A stretch of DNA of 64,000 nucleotides, taken from assembly GCF_001713475.1 (NCBI RefSeq), contig NZ_CP016499.1, forward strand, positions 3,360,001 through 3,424,000, given 5' to 3'. The position numbers were made by a program, and so were the translations under genes. Positions 1 through 12,700 of this stretch are shown piece after piece. Every line of letters starts with the position of its first letter. Position 1 is the stretch's first letter. The stretch is from Agrobacterium sp. RAC06 (GTDB lineage Bacteria; Pseudomonadota; Alphaproteobacteria; Rhizobiales; Rhizobiaceae). A model generated the notes under the pieces. It saw nothing but the letters and a program-made list of their open reading frames with translations. It was not told the origin of the DNA and did not search any database.

Positions 1-5
1 AATGA

Positions 6-2812
<2,807 letters not shown>

Positions 2813-2923
2813 ATTGACCATGCTCATCGGCCCGGACAAAACCGGGCGATGATGCCAAATACGTGTTCAAAAAGACAAACAGGTAATCCCTGTACCAGCT
2901 TCTCAACAACATTGCCCTTAGCC

Positions 2924-3042
2924 GACCTGGTGGTCATGGCGGGGTGGCTGCACCCGTTCCCATTCCGAACACGGCCGTGAAACGCCCCAGCGCCAATGGT
3001 ACTTCGTCTCAAGACGCGGGAGAGTAGGTCGCTGCCAGGTCT
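2924..3042 (+). rRNA. rrf: 5S ribosomal RNA
   Basis: This is a 5S rRNA with the conserved core CCCATTCCGAACACGG and the tail GAGAGTAGGTCGCTGCCAGG. Its ends, GACCTGG and CCAGGTC, pair to form helix I. It follows the 23S gene after a spacer of about 110 nt, as in a normal rRNA operon. Confidence 0.95.
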
Positions 3043-3146
3043 GCTAAAGGCAATGTTGTCAGGTTTTGTAAAAGCAAATACCTCAGGTTTTGCATCGCAA
3101 ATACACCAATCTTCTCAACACAAAATCGGCCCAAGCCGAAAACATC

Positions 3147-3170
3147 GGGCCGCATAAAGCGGCCCTTTTT
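3147..3170 (+). terminator. Intrinsic terminator or hairpin after 5S
   Basis: GGGCCGC (3147-3153) and GCGGCCC (3159-3165) form a perfect 7-bp stem with an ATAAA loop followed by five T residues. It lies between 5S and tRNA-fMet, so the tRNA may be partly read through or have its own promoter. Confidence 0.8.
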
Positions 3171-3216
3171 GCTTGGTAAGAACTCTCAAGCGCAACAATC
3201 ATAGTTGCGCTCTTGG

Positions 3217-3295
<79 letters not shown>

Positions 3296-3332
3296 CAGAA
3301 TTGCAAATTATCCCTCGGGGGATAACATCTTC

Positions 3333-3367
3333 AAAAGCTCCTCGGCATAAAACTCGAGGAGCTTTTT
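3333..3367 (+). terminator. Terminator after tRNA-fMet
   Basis: AAAGCTCCTCG and CGAGGAGCTTT form a long stem around a short A-rich loop, ending in a T run. It would end the rRNA-tRNA transcript. Confidence 0.85.
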
Positions 3368-3460
3368 GCGTTTGATCGAGAAGACGTCGAGCAAGTGACT
3401 TGTGACCTGAGATCCAATTTCCCTCCAGTTTCAGGAGAATCTTGGGCTTATAATCTGGCC

Positions 3461-3720
3461 TCATGCGGCGTGGTTTTCCATAGCCATTTTTATTGCGAAT
3501 TCACTGGGGGTGATATCGCCGAACGACGAGTGCGGTCTGTTTGTGTTGTAATCCTCCTTCCATGCGGTAAGGTCGGCGCTGGCTTGAGCAAGCTACGAGA
3601 ACAGGGTCTCGTTGAGGCACTCGTCGCGGAAACTGCCGTTGAAGCTTCGACGAAGCTGTCTGCATCGGCTTGGTACAGGTCACCTGCCGACTGCCTGAAG
3701 GGCCCGTCTTGTTGATCTCC
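3461..3720 (-). pseudogene. IS3-family transposase OrfB, C-terminal remnant
   Basis: Read on the minus strand, this encodes the end of an rve integrase core: FNGSFRDECLNETLFS, then a TAG stop, then LAQASADLTAWKEDYN and a tail TPSEFAIKMAMENHAA before the stop at 3461-3463. The NRPHSSFG segment is typical of IS407/IS511-like OrfB. Only about 85 codons remain, with an in-frame stop and frame disruption upstream of FNG, so it is dead. It marks an old insertion next to the rRNA operon. The stretch 3720-3963 holds nothing else recognisable. Confidence 0.8.
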
Positions 3721-3963
3721 TGACATCCTACTCTTGCGCCCTTTAATCTCCCGGCGGACATGCTGACTAGCCGGCGACGATCAGGCGTTTTGCGGCGCTT
3801 GAAAATCAGCAAAGGTCGTTGCAAACAAGAGTTGCGGTTTCGTCGGGTCGTTGTTCGCTTTTGGAAGACCGGCAATTACTTCGCGGGCTTTCGTGAGAAG
3901 CGCGCCTAAAACGGGGCTTGGCGGTATACTGCGCATACTGCAGCCTTAAGCGATGGGGATACT

Positions 3964-5001
3964 GTGACGGGCACTGGTACTTCGGTGATGCCGGGCCGTT
4001 CCGGCCTGCAAGCCTCCAAGCGTGTCTGCCTGCTGGGCGCCACCGGTACGATCGGTCGGGCGACATCTGCGGCACTTGTGCGGCGGGGATATGAGGTGGT
4101 CTGTTTGGTCCGGCCGCCCGCTGGTTCCAGTGGAGCGAGGGTGCCAACGACACTCTCTCGAGTAATGGAGGGTGTCTCTGTCCGGTTCGTGGATGTTTCC
4201 GATCCCGTATCACTGGATCGCGACGGGTTTTCCGGCTCCAGATTCGATGCTGTGATCTCGTGCATGGCCTCGCGCACCGGCGCGCCGAAAGATGCCTGGG
4301 CCATCGACCACCGCGCGCAGCTGAACGTTCTGGAAGCGGCACAGCGTGCAGGCGTTGATCACTTCGTCCTTTTGTCTGCAATCTGCGTGCAAAAGCCGCT
4401 CCTCGCCTTTCAACGCGCCAAGCTGGCGTTTGAGGCAGCCCTGCTGGCATCCGGTCTTCGCTATTCCATCGTGCGCCCGACCGCTTTCTTTAAATCCTTG
4501 TCCGGCCAGATCGAACGCGTCCGCAATGGTCGCCCCTTTCTGATCTTCGGAGACGGCACACTGACCTCCTGCAAGCCCATCAGCGATGGCGATCTGGGCA
4601 GCTATCTTGTCGACTGCCTGGAAGATGCACGCCTCTGGAACTGCATCTCGCCGATCGGTGGGCCGGGTGAGGCGATCACACCACGCCAGCAGGGCGAAAA
4701 TCTCTTTGAACTCCTCGGGCGCCAGCCGAGGTTCCAATCGGTTCCAATCGCCTTGCTCGACGGCATTATCGGTGGCCTCGCAACCCTTGGCCTGATCGCA
4801 CCGTCCCTGCGCGAGAAGGCGGAACTGGCACGGATCGGCCGCTACTACGCAACCGAATCCATGCTTGTGCTCGATCCGCAGACAGGGCGGTACGATGCGG
4901 ATGCCACGCCCTCGACGGGGACCGAGACTTTAATCGACTTCTACCGCTCTGTCGTGGCCGGCGGTGTCTTGCCTGAGAGGGGAGACCACGCCGTCTTTTA
5001 G
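3964..5001 (+). CDS. BciA-like NAD(P)H-dependent 8-vinyl reductase
   Basis: This is a 345-residue atypical short-chain dehydrogenase with the Rossmann motif GATGTIG at residues 25-31. The central stretches AWAIDHRAQLNVLEAAQRAG, FVLLSAICVQKPLLAFQRAK and YSIVRPTAFFKSLSGQ are characteristic of BciA, the divinyl (proto)chlorophyllide a 8-vinyl reductase, which reduces the C8 vinyl group with NADPH during (bacterio)chlorophyll synthesis. No other bch, puf or crt gene is in the window, so it may act on another tetrapyrrole or be a displaced relic. I chose the GTG at 3964; an ATG at 3988 also keeps the whole Rossmann fold. It is followed by an alpha/beta hydrolase in the same direction. The family is well supported; the physiological substrate is not. 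Confidence 0.75.
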   Translation: MTGTGTSVMPGRSGLQASKRVCLLGATGTIGRATSAALVRRGYEVVCLVRPPAGSSGARVPTTLSRVMEGVSVRFVDVSDPVSLDRDGFSGSRFDAVISCMASRTGAPKDAWAIDHRAQLNVLEAAQRAGVDHFVLLSAICVQKPLLAFQRAKLAFEAALLASGLRYSIVRPTAFFKSLSGQIERVRNGRPFLIFGDGTLTSCKPISDGDLGSYLVDCLEDARLWNCISPIGGPGEAITPRQQGENLFELLGRQPRFQSVPIALLDGIIGGLATLGLIAPSLREKAELARIGRYYATESMLVLDPQTGRYDADATPSTGTETLIDFYRSVVAGGVLPERGDHAVF

Positions 5002-5131
5002 GTTTCTGTGAGGCCTGAAGGATTAGCGGTCTGAGAACGCAGGGTTCCATTGCCACTTAGTGCCTGGCCGGCGGTGGGTTGAGGCGATCTTAAGGCATGA
5101 TGGGGTGCAGGACATGGCCAGAAGAGGGAAG

Positions 5132-6061
5132 ATGATGATGACGATATTTGCCTGGGTGGCCGGGTTCACTGTCCTTGGGATCATCGCCATCGCTGTCTGG
5201 CTTTATGAGCCCGACAAACAGCGTGCTGCATTGGAGGAAATCTATGCAGGGGAATATCGCATTGTCGACGGGGTTCGTCTGCGACTGCGCGACACCGGCC
5301 CTACGGCCGCCCAGGCCATTGTCATGCTCCACGGTTTTGGCGCCAGCCTGGATACCTGGGAGGATTGGGCACAGGCCTTGTCGACACGGTACCGGGTTAT
5401 TCGCTTCGACTTGCCGGGATTTGGGCTGACCGGGCCAGATCCGACGGGCGACTACACCGACGCTCGCAGCATGAAGATCCTGGGCGACCTGATGGACCAG
5501 CTGGATGTGGCCCGCGCCAGCCTGATCGGCAATTCCCTGGGCGGACGCATTGCCTGGAACTTTGCCGCCATGCATCCGGATCGGGTGATCAATCTCATCC
5601 TGATCTCTCCCGATGGTTTCGCCAGTCCGGGCTTTGACTATGACAAGCAATCAGAGACGTCGCTGATCATGCGCGCTCTGCCCTACACGGCACCGCGCAG
5701 CATGTTGAAGGCTAATCTGGCTGCGGCATACGGAAACCCGGACGTCCTGAGCGAGGCAAGCGTCACCCGCTACCACGACATGATGCTGGCACCTGGTGTG
5801 CGTCCAGCAATCCTCGCACGCATGAGCCAGGTGATCCTGCGCGAACCCGGTCCAACGCTCGCCCGCATACAGGCCCCAACGCTGCTTCTCTGGGGTGAGA
5901 AAGACGGCATGATCCCGATCAGCAATGCGGATGATTATCTGCAAGACCTGCCAAATGCCACGCTGGTGCGCCTACCGGGACTCGGTCATTTGCCCTTTGC
6001 GGAAGATCCGGTTCAGTCGCTTCTCCCGTTGGAGCGTTTCCTGTCAGGCAAGGCGCCATAG
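5132..6061 (+). CDS. Membrane-anchored alpha/beta hydrolase
   Basis: This protein of about 309 residues has one N-terminal hydrophobic helix (IFAWVAGFTVLGIIAIAVWL) and then a complete alpha/beta-hydrolase fold. The oxyanion region is HGFGASLDTW, the nucleophile elbow GNSLGG carries the catalytic serine, the acid lies in WGEKDGMIP, and the histidine in GLGHLPFAEDP. It resembles MhpC/DhmA-type hydrolases. BchO, a hydrolase of bacteriochlorophyll clusters, is a related fold, but similarity is too general to assign it. The start is uncertain: in-frame ATGs at 5060, 5114 and 5132-5138 are possible, and a purine-rich GAAGAGGGA precedes the last group. Its position 130 nt after the BciA-like gene suggests a two-gene unit. 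Substrate unknown. Confidence 0.8.
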   Translation: MMMTIFAWVAGFTVLGIIAIAVWLYEPDKQRAALEEIYAGEYRIVDGVRLRLRDTGPTAAQAIVMLHGFGASLDTWEDWAQALSTRYRVIRFDLPGFGLTGPDPTGDYTDARSMKILGDLMDQLDVARASLIGNSLGGRIAWNFAAMHPDRVINLILISPDGFASPGFDYDKQSETSLIMRALPYTAPRSMLKANLAAAYGNPDVLSEASVTRYHDMMLAPGVRPAILARMSQVILREPGPTLARIQAPTLLLWGEKDGMIPISNADDYLQDLPNATLVRLPGLGHLPFAEDPVQSLLPLERFLSGKAP

Positions 6062-6231
6062 GGCCTCCATTAAGGCAGGGGTACAAACTCTGGATGACGT
6101 AGGGACACAACCCCACAATTTGGCCGTTTCAAGGACGCTTCACATCTGTGGTCGGCGGGTGGTTTCAGTGATCGAGCAGAGAAGCTGGGGTATTTGAACC
6201 GTTTGCAGGCCGCCGAGCTGGTGTCGATCGG

Positions 6232-6513
6232 CTATTCCGTCGCCTTCAGCGTTACCCCTTTTTGCTTGAGCAGCCGTACGATTTCCTGCAGATCCCCAAC
6301 TGACCGCGCAAGCCGATCGACCCGCGTCACGACCAGGTTGTCGCCGTCGCGCATGAATTCCAGAAGCGTGTTAAGCTCTTTCCTATCCTGCTTGGTCGAT
6401 CCGGATTTCTTTTCCTCCTGGATGACCGTGCACCCCGCCGCTTTCAGAGCCGCCTCTTGAATCGCCAGATACTGATCGATGGTGCTGACCCGCGCATACC
6501 CGTAAATCGCCAT
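6232..6513 (-). pseudogene. Serine resolvase/invertase, stop-interrupted
   Basis: The N-terminal catalytic domain of a Tn3-type serine recombinase is intact. YGYARVST carries the nucleophilic serine and VTRVDRLARSVGDLQ carries the conserved arginines. The frame stops at a TAG directly after LKATE. In the family a glutamine (CAG) followed by PIDT normally stands here, and PIDTSSAA is indeed readable past the stop. Homology then ends, so the DNA-binding helix-turn-helix is lost. It is about 93 residues against a usual 180-200. It is a transposon remnant. Confidence 0.8.
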
Positions 6514-6825
6514 GAAGCGTCTCATTAGCTTCTAGACCTTCTTTGGGTAGCGTCTCATAACTGCAGAATCAAACCAAATGATACACTGATTTACGTCTCA
6601 CGGAGATTGTCTCAGCAGGTATACCCAAACGAAGCTGTGGCTTCATTTTGCGGAGGGTTCGGTCGTTGACCACCGATGCGCGTAGAATAGAGGGGACAGA
6701 GACGTGCCCAATCGAAAAGCTGCGTGATACGTGCACGGTGCGAGAGAGAATGTGTTGCGAAGCTTATAAACTTAGTGTCATCTCTTCATGAGATGAAGCC
6801 CGTTAATTGGTGGGGGGATTACCAC

Positions 6826-7530
6826 CTGACCTATGTCGCGATGACGCGCCAAAGGGAGGATCTGTATCTCTATTTCGGGTGCCGCTCCTTCGAGATGAGT
6901 GGTGGGCTGACGAAGATCCTGTCGCGGCAAAACGCGAAGGAGACAACCCTCGACTACGAGCGCGGCACGCTCTACCGCGACGCGCTTCACTTTGCCGAAA
7001 ACCGAGGCCTACACATCGTTCACGTGGAGCGAACGCTGCTGCGAGACCGCCTCGACTGGACGCTGCGCCAGAAGAAAAAGCTCACGTATCTCGCCAACCG
7101 CCTTCGCGCGCTCGGCGAATGGCTCGGCTTGCGGCAATCCCCGCTAGCCCAATCAGCCAAGGAGTCGGAACCCATGGTCGCCGGCGTAACCCGGTTCGAG
7201 AATTCCGTCGCAGATACGGTCAGCGAGAGGCTCGACGCTGATCCGGCCTTGAAGAAGCAATGGGAGGAGGTTTCGATCCGGTTCCGCTATGTGTTCGCCG
7301 ATCCCGAAACCGCCTTCCGGGCGATGAACTTTGATGCCGTGCTGGCGGATAAGGACATGGCGCGGCAGTTACTTCAGAAGCCTAAGACCGAACCGGCATC
7401 GATCGGGCCGCTGAAGGATAAGACCGGCATTCTTGCCAGCGAAACGGAGCGCGACGCGCGACGCGTCGCCGAGGTCAATGTGCCCGCCCTGAAGCGTGAC
7501 CTCGAACGCTATCTGCAGATGCGAGAGAGC
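6826..7530 (+). pseudogene. traA: Ti-type conjugative relaxase TraA, internal/C-terminal fragment
   Basis: About 235 codons match the part of rhizobial TraA that follows the helicase domain: YVAMTRQREDLYLYFG, then GGLTKILSRQNAKETTLDYE and a charged C-terminal region with DLERYLQMRES. The relaxase (three-His) and helicase motifs are missing upstream, and the usual last several hundred residues are missing downstream. At about 7530 the reading frame runs directly into peptide-ABC ATPase sequence in another frame, which marks a recombination joint. This indicates that a conjugative plasmid or integrative element once recombined here. Confidence 0.75.
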
Positions 7531-7532
7531 GT

Positions 7533-8262
7533 TACCTGCGCATCGGCTTTGCCGGCGAGGGCGGCCGCGTGCTGGAGGCGGTCAAGGGCGTCGCCTTCCG
7601 CGTCGGCCGGGAAAAACTCGGCATCGTCGGGGAGAGCTGTTCGGGCAAGAGCCTGTCCAGCCGGGCGCTGATGGGCGTTCTGCCCCCTCACGCGCGGGTT
7701 TCGGCCGATGCCATGTCCTTTGCCGGCATCGATCTTCTCTGGGCTTCGCCGGCAATTGCGCGGCGGCCGCATGGGCATGATCCTACAGGACCCGAAATTC
7801 TCGCTGAACCCGGCCTTGCGTGTCTGCCAGCAGATCGCAGAGGCAATCCGGCTCGGCGACTGCACGATGCCCCGCGTCGCCGTGCGTCGGAATGTTCTGG
7901 AGGTGCTGGAGGCGGTGCATATCCGTTCTCCCGAGCGCGTCTTCGATCTCTATCCGCAAGAACTTTCCGGCGACATGGACCAGCGCGTGTTGATCGCCAT
8001 GATGGTGGTGCGCGAGCCGGAGCTGCTGATCGCCGACGAGCCGACCTCCGCCCTCGACGTCGCCCTGCAGGCGCAGGTTCTGGAGATCATGGACGAACTG
8101 GTGCGCAGGCTTGGCATGGGGCTCATCCTCATTAGCCACTATCTCAACCTCGCCTCGCGCTTACGCGCGGGTTGCTGGCCTGCCTTCCCGCCATTGACGG
8201 GCCGCTGACGCCGCAGCCGACCTTTGTGCGCGAAGCGAGCTGGAGCGAGGCCGGCATATGAT
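7533..8262 (+). pseudogene. Decayed DppD/OppD-type ABC ATPase
   Basis: Sequence LRIGFAGEGGRVLEAVKG followed by the Walker A GESCSGKS shows a peptide/nickel ABC ATPase without its start codon; it begins at the TraA joint. A frameshift near 7740 moves the coding frame to GRMGMILQDPKFSLNP. The signature motif is altered to LSGDMDQR, with Walker B LLIADEP retained. After LILISHYLNLASRL about 35 codons are missing, and the tail TRGLLACLPAIDGP resumes in another frame to a stop at 8262. Several independent lesions make it non-functional. The stop overlaps the start of the next ATPase remnant, preserving the old operon layout. Confidence 0.8.
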
Positions 8263-9017
8263 CCGCATCGAAAACCTCACCGTGTGCTTCGGCAGCGCCA
8301 TCGCCGTCCGCTACCTTAGTCTCTCGGTGGCGCCGGGCGAGAGTTTTGGCCTCGTCGGCGAAAGCGGCTCGGGACAATCCACCGTGCTGCGCACCCTCAT
8401 GGGCCTTAACCGCGACTGGACGGGCACAGTCAGCCTCGGCGGCATCGGCCTGCGCAAGGGGCCGCGAGCGGAGCTGATCCGCCTTGCGCAGATGGTGTTC
8501 CAAAACCCTTATGCCTCGCTCCACCCGCGCTATACGATCGGCTAGGCTCATCGCTGAGCCGATGCGCATCAACCGCCTGCCGGATCCCGACGGCCGCACG
8601 GTCGAACTGCTAGAGATGATCGGTCTGACGGCGGCGCACCGCTTCCGCTTGACGCACGAGCTTTCCGGCGGCCAGAGCCAGCGTGTGGCGATTGCCCGCG
8701 CGCCTTCGCTGTCGCCGCGCCTTCTCCTGCTCGATGAGACGACTTCGGCGCTCAATGTTTCCGTACAGGCGAAAATCCTCAACCTGCTCAATCGGTTGCG
8801 ACGGGAACTAGACCTTACCTTCGTTATCGTCAGCCACGATCTCGCGGTAATTTCCTATATGTGCGACCGGCTGATGGTGATGCAGAACGCCTCGTCCGTG
8901 GAAACACTGACCGGCGAACAGTTGCGCGCCGGGGACATGCAAGCCGACTATACCCGTACGCTCTTCCTGGCGAGCCATCGTCGATTGAAGGTCGCTCAAC
9001 TGGGCGATGAGTTCTGA
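8258..9017 (+). pseudogene. Decayed DppF/OppF-type ABC ATPase
   Basis: This is the partner ATPase of the preceding remnant. Its Walker A reads GESGSGQST, with glutamine in place of the essential lysine. The frame ends with a TAG after LHPRYTIG near 8545. Removing one base there restores RLIAEPMRI and the rest: signature LSGGQSQR, a weakened Walker B LLLLDETTSALN and the switch histidine IVSHDLAV. The Walker lysine change and frameshift together indicate loss of function. The 125 bases after it (9018-9142) contain a short frame (LKRRTLEFLSRDHDDLLVPR) that I do not recognise. Confidence 0.8.
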
Positions 9018-9142
9018 ACCCCAAGCTCAAGCGCCGGACGCTGGAGTTTCTGAGCCGTGATCACGATGACTTGCTGGTTCCGCGCCTCGATCGTCTGACG
9101 GCCATCAGCACTAGCGGATGGCACTCAAACGTATAGCCTATT

Positions 9143-9577
9143 TTAGCTCCGTTCTATCTCTCGCCGTAGTACAATCAAGCTCGTCAAGTCATCTACACTA
9201 TCCATCGCTGAGACTTCGTTCCGCAGTTCGTTCAGTGCGTTGATGGATCCGACCTCAACCTCCACGACGAGGTCGAGCTGGCCGCTGACCGAAGACACCT
9301 TGCGCACGGCCGCGTAGCCGGCTAGCCGGTCAAGCACGCCGAGCGAGGGCGTGCGCTTCAGCGTCACCAGCAGGAAGGCCTGGATCTGGCCGTCGTCGAG
9401 CTGGCCGATATCGGCGCGGTAGCCCCGAATTATACCCGCCTTTTCCAGTCGCGTGACGCGCTCCGTCGTCGCACTGCGGGACAGCCCTATGCGACCGGCA
9501 AGCGACTTCATGGGGATGCGCGCTTCCTTGGTGAGGATGCTGAGGATCATCCGGTCGATGCTGTCCGTGCCCTGCAT
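9143..9577 (-). CDS. Lrp/AsnC-family transcriptional regulator
   Basis: This is a 144-residue regulator. The N-terminal winged helix-turn-helix (DRMILSILTKEARIPMKSLA, then GLSRSATTERVTRLEKAGII) is followed by a RAM/ASNC ligand-binding domain. The start is ATG at 9577; a longer frame upstream would only add non-family residues. It is transcribed divergently from the kinase/aminotransferase gene. Family members respond to amino acids and usually control adjacent genes of amino-acid transport or breakdown, which fits the aminotransferase and AapJ neighbours. A strong palindrome in the intergenic region is a likely binding site. Confidence 0.9.
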   Translation of the reverse strand: MQGTDSIDRMILSILTKEARIPMKSLAGRIGLSRSATTERVTRLEKAGIIRGYRADIGQLDDGQIQAFLLVTLKRTPSLGVLDRLAGYAAVRKVSSVSGQLDLVVEVEVGSINALNELRNEVSAMDSVDDLTSLIVLRREIERS

Positions 9578-9630
9578 AATGCTACTCTCCGCCACGCCGA
9601 CAAGATGACGGTTATTGCATACACAGTGCT

Positions 9631-9659
9631 GGCGCAACCGGCATAATGCCGGGTGCGCC
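9631..9659. promoter_or_regulatory. Palindrome between divergent lrp-like and aminotransferase genes
   Basis: GGCGCA (9631-9636) and CCGGCAT (9638-9644) are mirrored by ATGCCGG (9646-9652) and TGCGCC (9654-9659) around a central A, with one unpaired position on each arm. Its position in the divergent intergenic region makes it a plausible operator for the Lrp-type regulator. It could also form an RNA hairpin in the leader of the rightward gene. Confidence 0.55.
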
Positions 9660-9703
9660 AAAGGGCCGTCCATGCAAATCTTCGTATCGAGAAGAGGATT
9701 GCC

Positions 9704-12700
9704 ATGAACGACATACTGAAGACGACCCCGGATTTTTCCCTCGACGCCGCAGCCGGCCTGCTCAAGGAGCATTATGGTCTTGCCGGCAAGCTCTCGCCGC
9801 TCGCCAGCGAGCGCGACCAGAATTTCAAGGTGGAATCGGCCGAGGGGACCTTCATCCTGAAGATCGTCAATGCCGCCGAGCCGGCGGTGGAGAGCGATTT
9901 CCAGACAGCACTCCTCGCCCATATCGGCACCCACGCCGGCGATCTGCCGGTGCCGCATATCCGCCCGACGCTGTCAGGCGAAAGCTTGGCCTTCATCACC
10001 AGCACTCACGGCGCCGCGCACCGCCTCCGCCTCGTCAGCTGGGTCGAGGGCGTGCCGCTCGCCGAGACGGGCCGCAGCGAAGCCGCACTCGAATCCCTCG
10101 GCCGCATGCTCGGTCGCTTAGACGCCGCCCTGAAGGGCTTCATGCATCCCGGCGCGTTGCGCGATCTCGACTGGGACATCCGCACTGCCGCCCGCTCGGC
10201 GGGCCGCCTTTCGCATGTAGCAAATGCCGAAGACCGCGCCCTTGTCGAACGCTTCCTCAAGCGCTTCGCCACCGTCGCGCCGCGCCTTTCGACGTTGCGG
10301 GCCGCCGTCATCCACAATGACGCCAACGATTGGAACGTGCTGGTCGATGCCGCCAACCACGACCGCATCTCCGGCCTGATCGATTTCGGCGATGCGCTGC
10401 ATACGCCCGTTATCGCGGAAATGGCGATCGCCGCCGCCTATGCCGGTCTCGATCATGCCGACCCGATCGGCGCCACCGCCGCCATCATCAGGGGCTTCCA
10501 CGCCGAGTATCCGCTGCTTGAAGAGGAAGTCGATCTCCTCTTCGACCTCATCTCGATGCGCCTCGTCACATCGGTGGCCATCTCCGCCTCGCGCCGTGTC
10601 CACGCCGAGGACAATCCGTATCTCACGATCAGCGAGCGCCCGGCGTGGACGCTGCTGCGCAAGCTCGACCGCATGAACCCGCGCTTCGCCACCGCCATCC
10701 TGCGCAAGGCCTGCGGCTTCGAGGCCGTGCCCGGCGCCCGCGCGGTCATCGACTGGATCGAGACGAACCGCAAGTCGCTCGCGCCCCTCCTCGAAAAGCC
10801 CGCGGCGACCTATCCCGCCGCGCTCGTGCCCTATGCGGACCCCGCCCATCCGATGACGATCGCCTCCGCCGCCGAGCGGCCGGACGAGGCGCAAGCGATC
10901 TGGGAAGCCTATTGCCGCGAGACCGGAGTCGAGCTCGGCATTGGCCCCTTCGCCGAGGAACGTACCGTCTATGCCGGCGAGATGTTCGTCTCCCGCTTCA
11001 TCGAAGGCGCGCGCCGCACGCACCATCTCGGTTTCGATCTCTTCCAGGCCGCCGGCACTAGGGTCTTCACGCCGCTTGCCGCGACCGTCGTCAGCGTCGA
11101 GGTCGAGAGGGATCCACTCGGTTATGGCTGCCTGATCGCACTGCGCCACGAGCCCGAGGGCTGCCCGCCCTTCCTCTCGCTGTGGGGCCATCTCGCCCAT
11201 GAAGCCGTCAACCGCCTGAAGGCCGGCGACCGGTTGGAAGCTGGCGCGCTGGTCGGCGAAATGGGCGCGCCGAAGGAAAACGGCGGTTGGGCGCCTCATC
11301 TCCACCTGCAGATCTCCACCGACACTACGCTCTCGGCCACCGAAATCCTTGGCGTCGGCGAGCCGCGCTATCTCGACGTCTGGACGGAACTCTTCCCCGA
11401 TGCCCGCACCTTCGCCGGCATCGCGAAGGAATTGTTCAAACGCCAGGGCCGCTCGCATGAGGAGATCGTCAAGATGCGGCGCGATCTGCTCCTGCCGAAC
11501 CTCTCGATCTCCTACGACAAGCCAATCAAGTTCGTGCGCGGCGAAGGCGTCTGGCTGATCGATGACAGCGGCCGGGCCTATCTCGACTGCTTCAACAATG
11601 TCTGCCACATCGGCCATGCCCATCCGGCCGTAGTGGAGGCGATGGCCAGGCAGGCGGCGACGCTCAACACCAACACGCGCTACCTGCACGATAACATTGT
11701 CGCCTATGCCGAGCGACTCACGGCGACGCTGCCAAAGGAGCTGACGGTCGCCGGCTTCGTCAACAGCGGCTCGGAAGCCAACAGCCTGGCGTTGCGCATG
11801 ATGCGCGCCCATACCGGCCGCGAAAACGCCATCACGCTCGACTGGTCCTATCACGGCACGACGCAGGAGCTGATCGACATCAGCCCCTACAAGTTCCGCC
11901 GCAAGGGCGGCAAGGGCCCCAAGCCGCATGTCCATATCGCTGCCGTGCCGGACAGTTATCGTGCTCCGTCGGACTGGCCGATCGAGGAGCACGGCAAGCG
12001 CTTTGCCGAAAGCGTCGCCGAACAAATCGCCGTCATGAAGGCCAAGGGCGAGGGGCCGGGCTTCTTTCTCGCCGAATCCATCCCGAGCGTCGCGGGCCAG
12101 GTCTTCCTGCCGGAGGGTTATCTCAAAGAGGTTTACCGGCTGGTGCGCGAGGCGGGCGGCGTCTGCATCGCCGATGAGGTTCAGGTCGGCTTCGGCCGCG
12201 TCGGGAGCCATTGGTGGGCTTTCGAAACGCAGGGCGTCGTGCCCGACATCGTCACCATGGGCAAGCCGATCGGCGACGGCCATCCGCTCGCCGCCGTCGT
12301 CACGACCCGCGAAGTCACCGACAGCTTCAACAACGGCATGGAATATTTCAATACCTTCGGCGGCAACCCGGTCTCCTGCGCCGTCGGCCTTGCCGTGCTC
12401 GATGTCATCGAGGGCCAGGACCTGCGCGGCAATGCGCTTGCCGTCGGCAATTACCTGATGGACGCCTTCCGCGACATGCAGAAGCGCTACCAGGCAATCG
12501 GTGACGTGCGCGGCCTCGGCCTCTTCATCGGCATCGAGCTTGTCACGGACCGCAAGACTAAGGCGCCCGCCACCGAATTCGCCCGCGCCGTATCCAACGG
12601 TGCGCGCTGCCGCGGCGTCTTGATGGGCACCGAAGGGCCGCATGACAACGTGCTGAAGATGCGCCCGCCGATGATCTTCTCCAGGCGCGACGCCGATCAT

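Noticed and set aside
5132..6061. BchO (bacteriochlorophyll cluster hydrolase) assignment
   Set aside because: The alpha/beta-hydrolase motifs are generic, and no magnesium-chelatase genes are adjacent. The neighbouring BciA-like gene alone does not justify the name.
10118..12700. 860-codon open frame on the minus strand
   Set aside because: It lies entirely antisense to the kinase/aminotransferase fusion, whose motifs are clear. The antisense protein is low-complexity Asp/Glu/Arg-rich, typical of an artefact in high-GC DNA.
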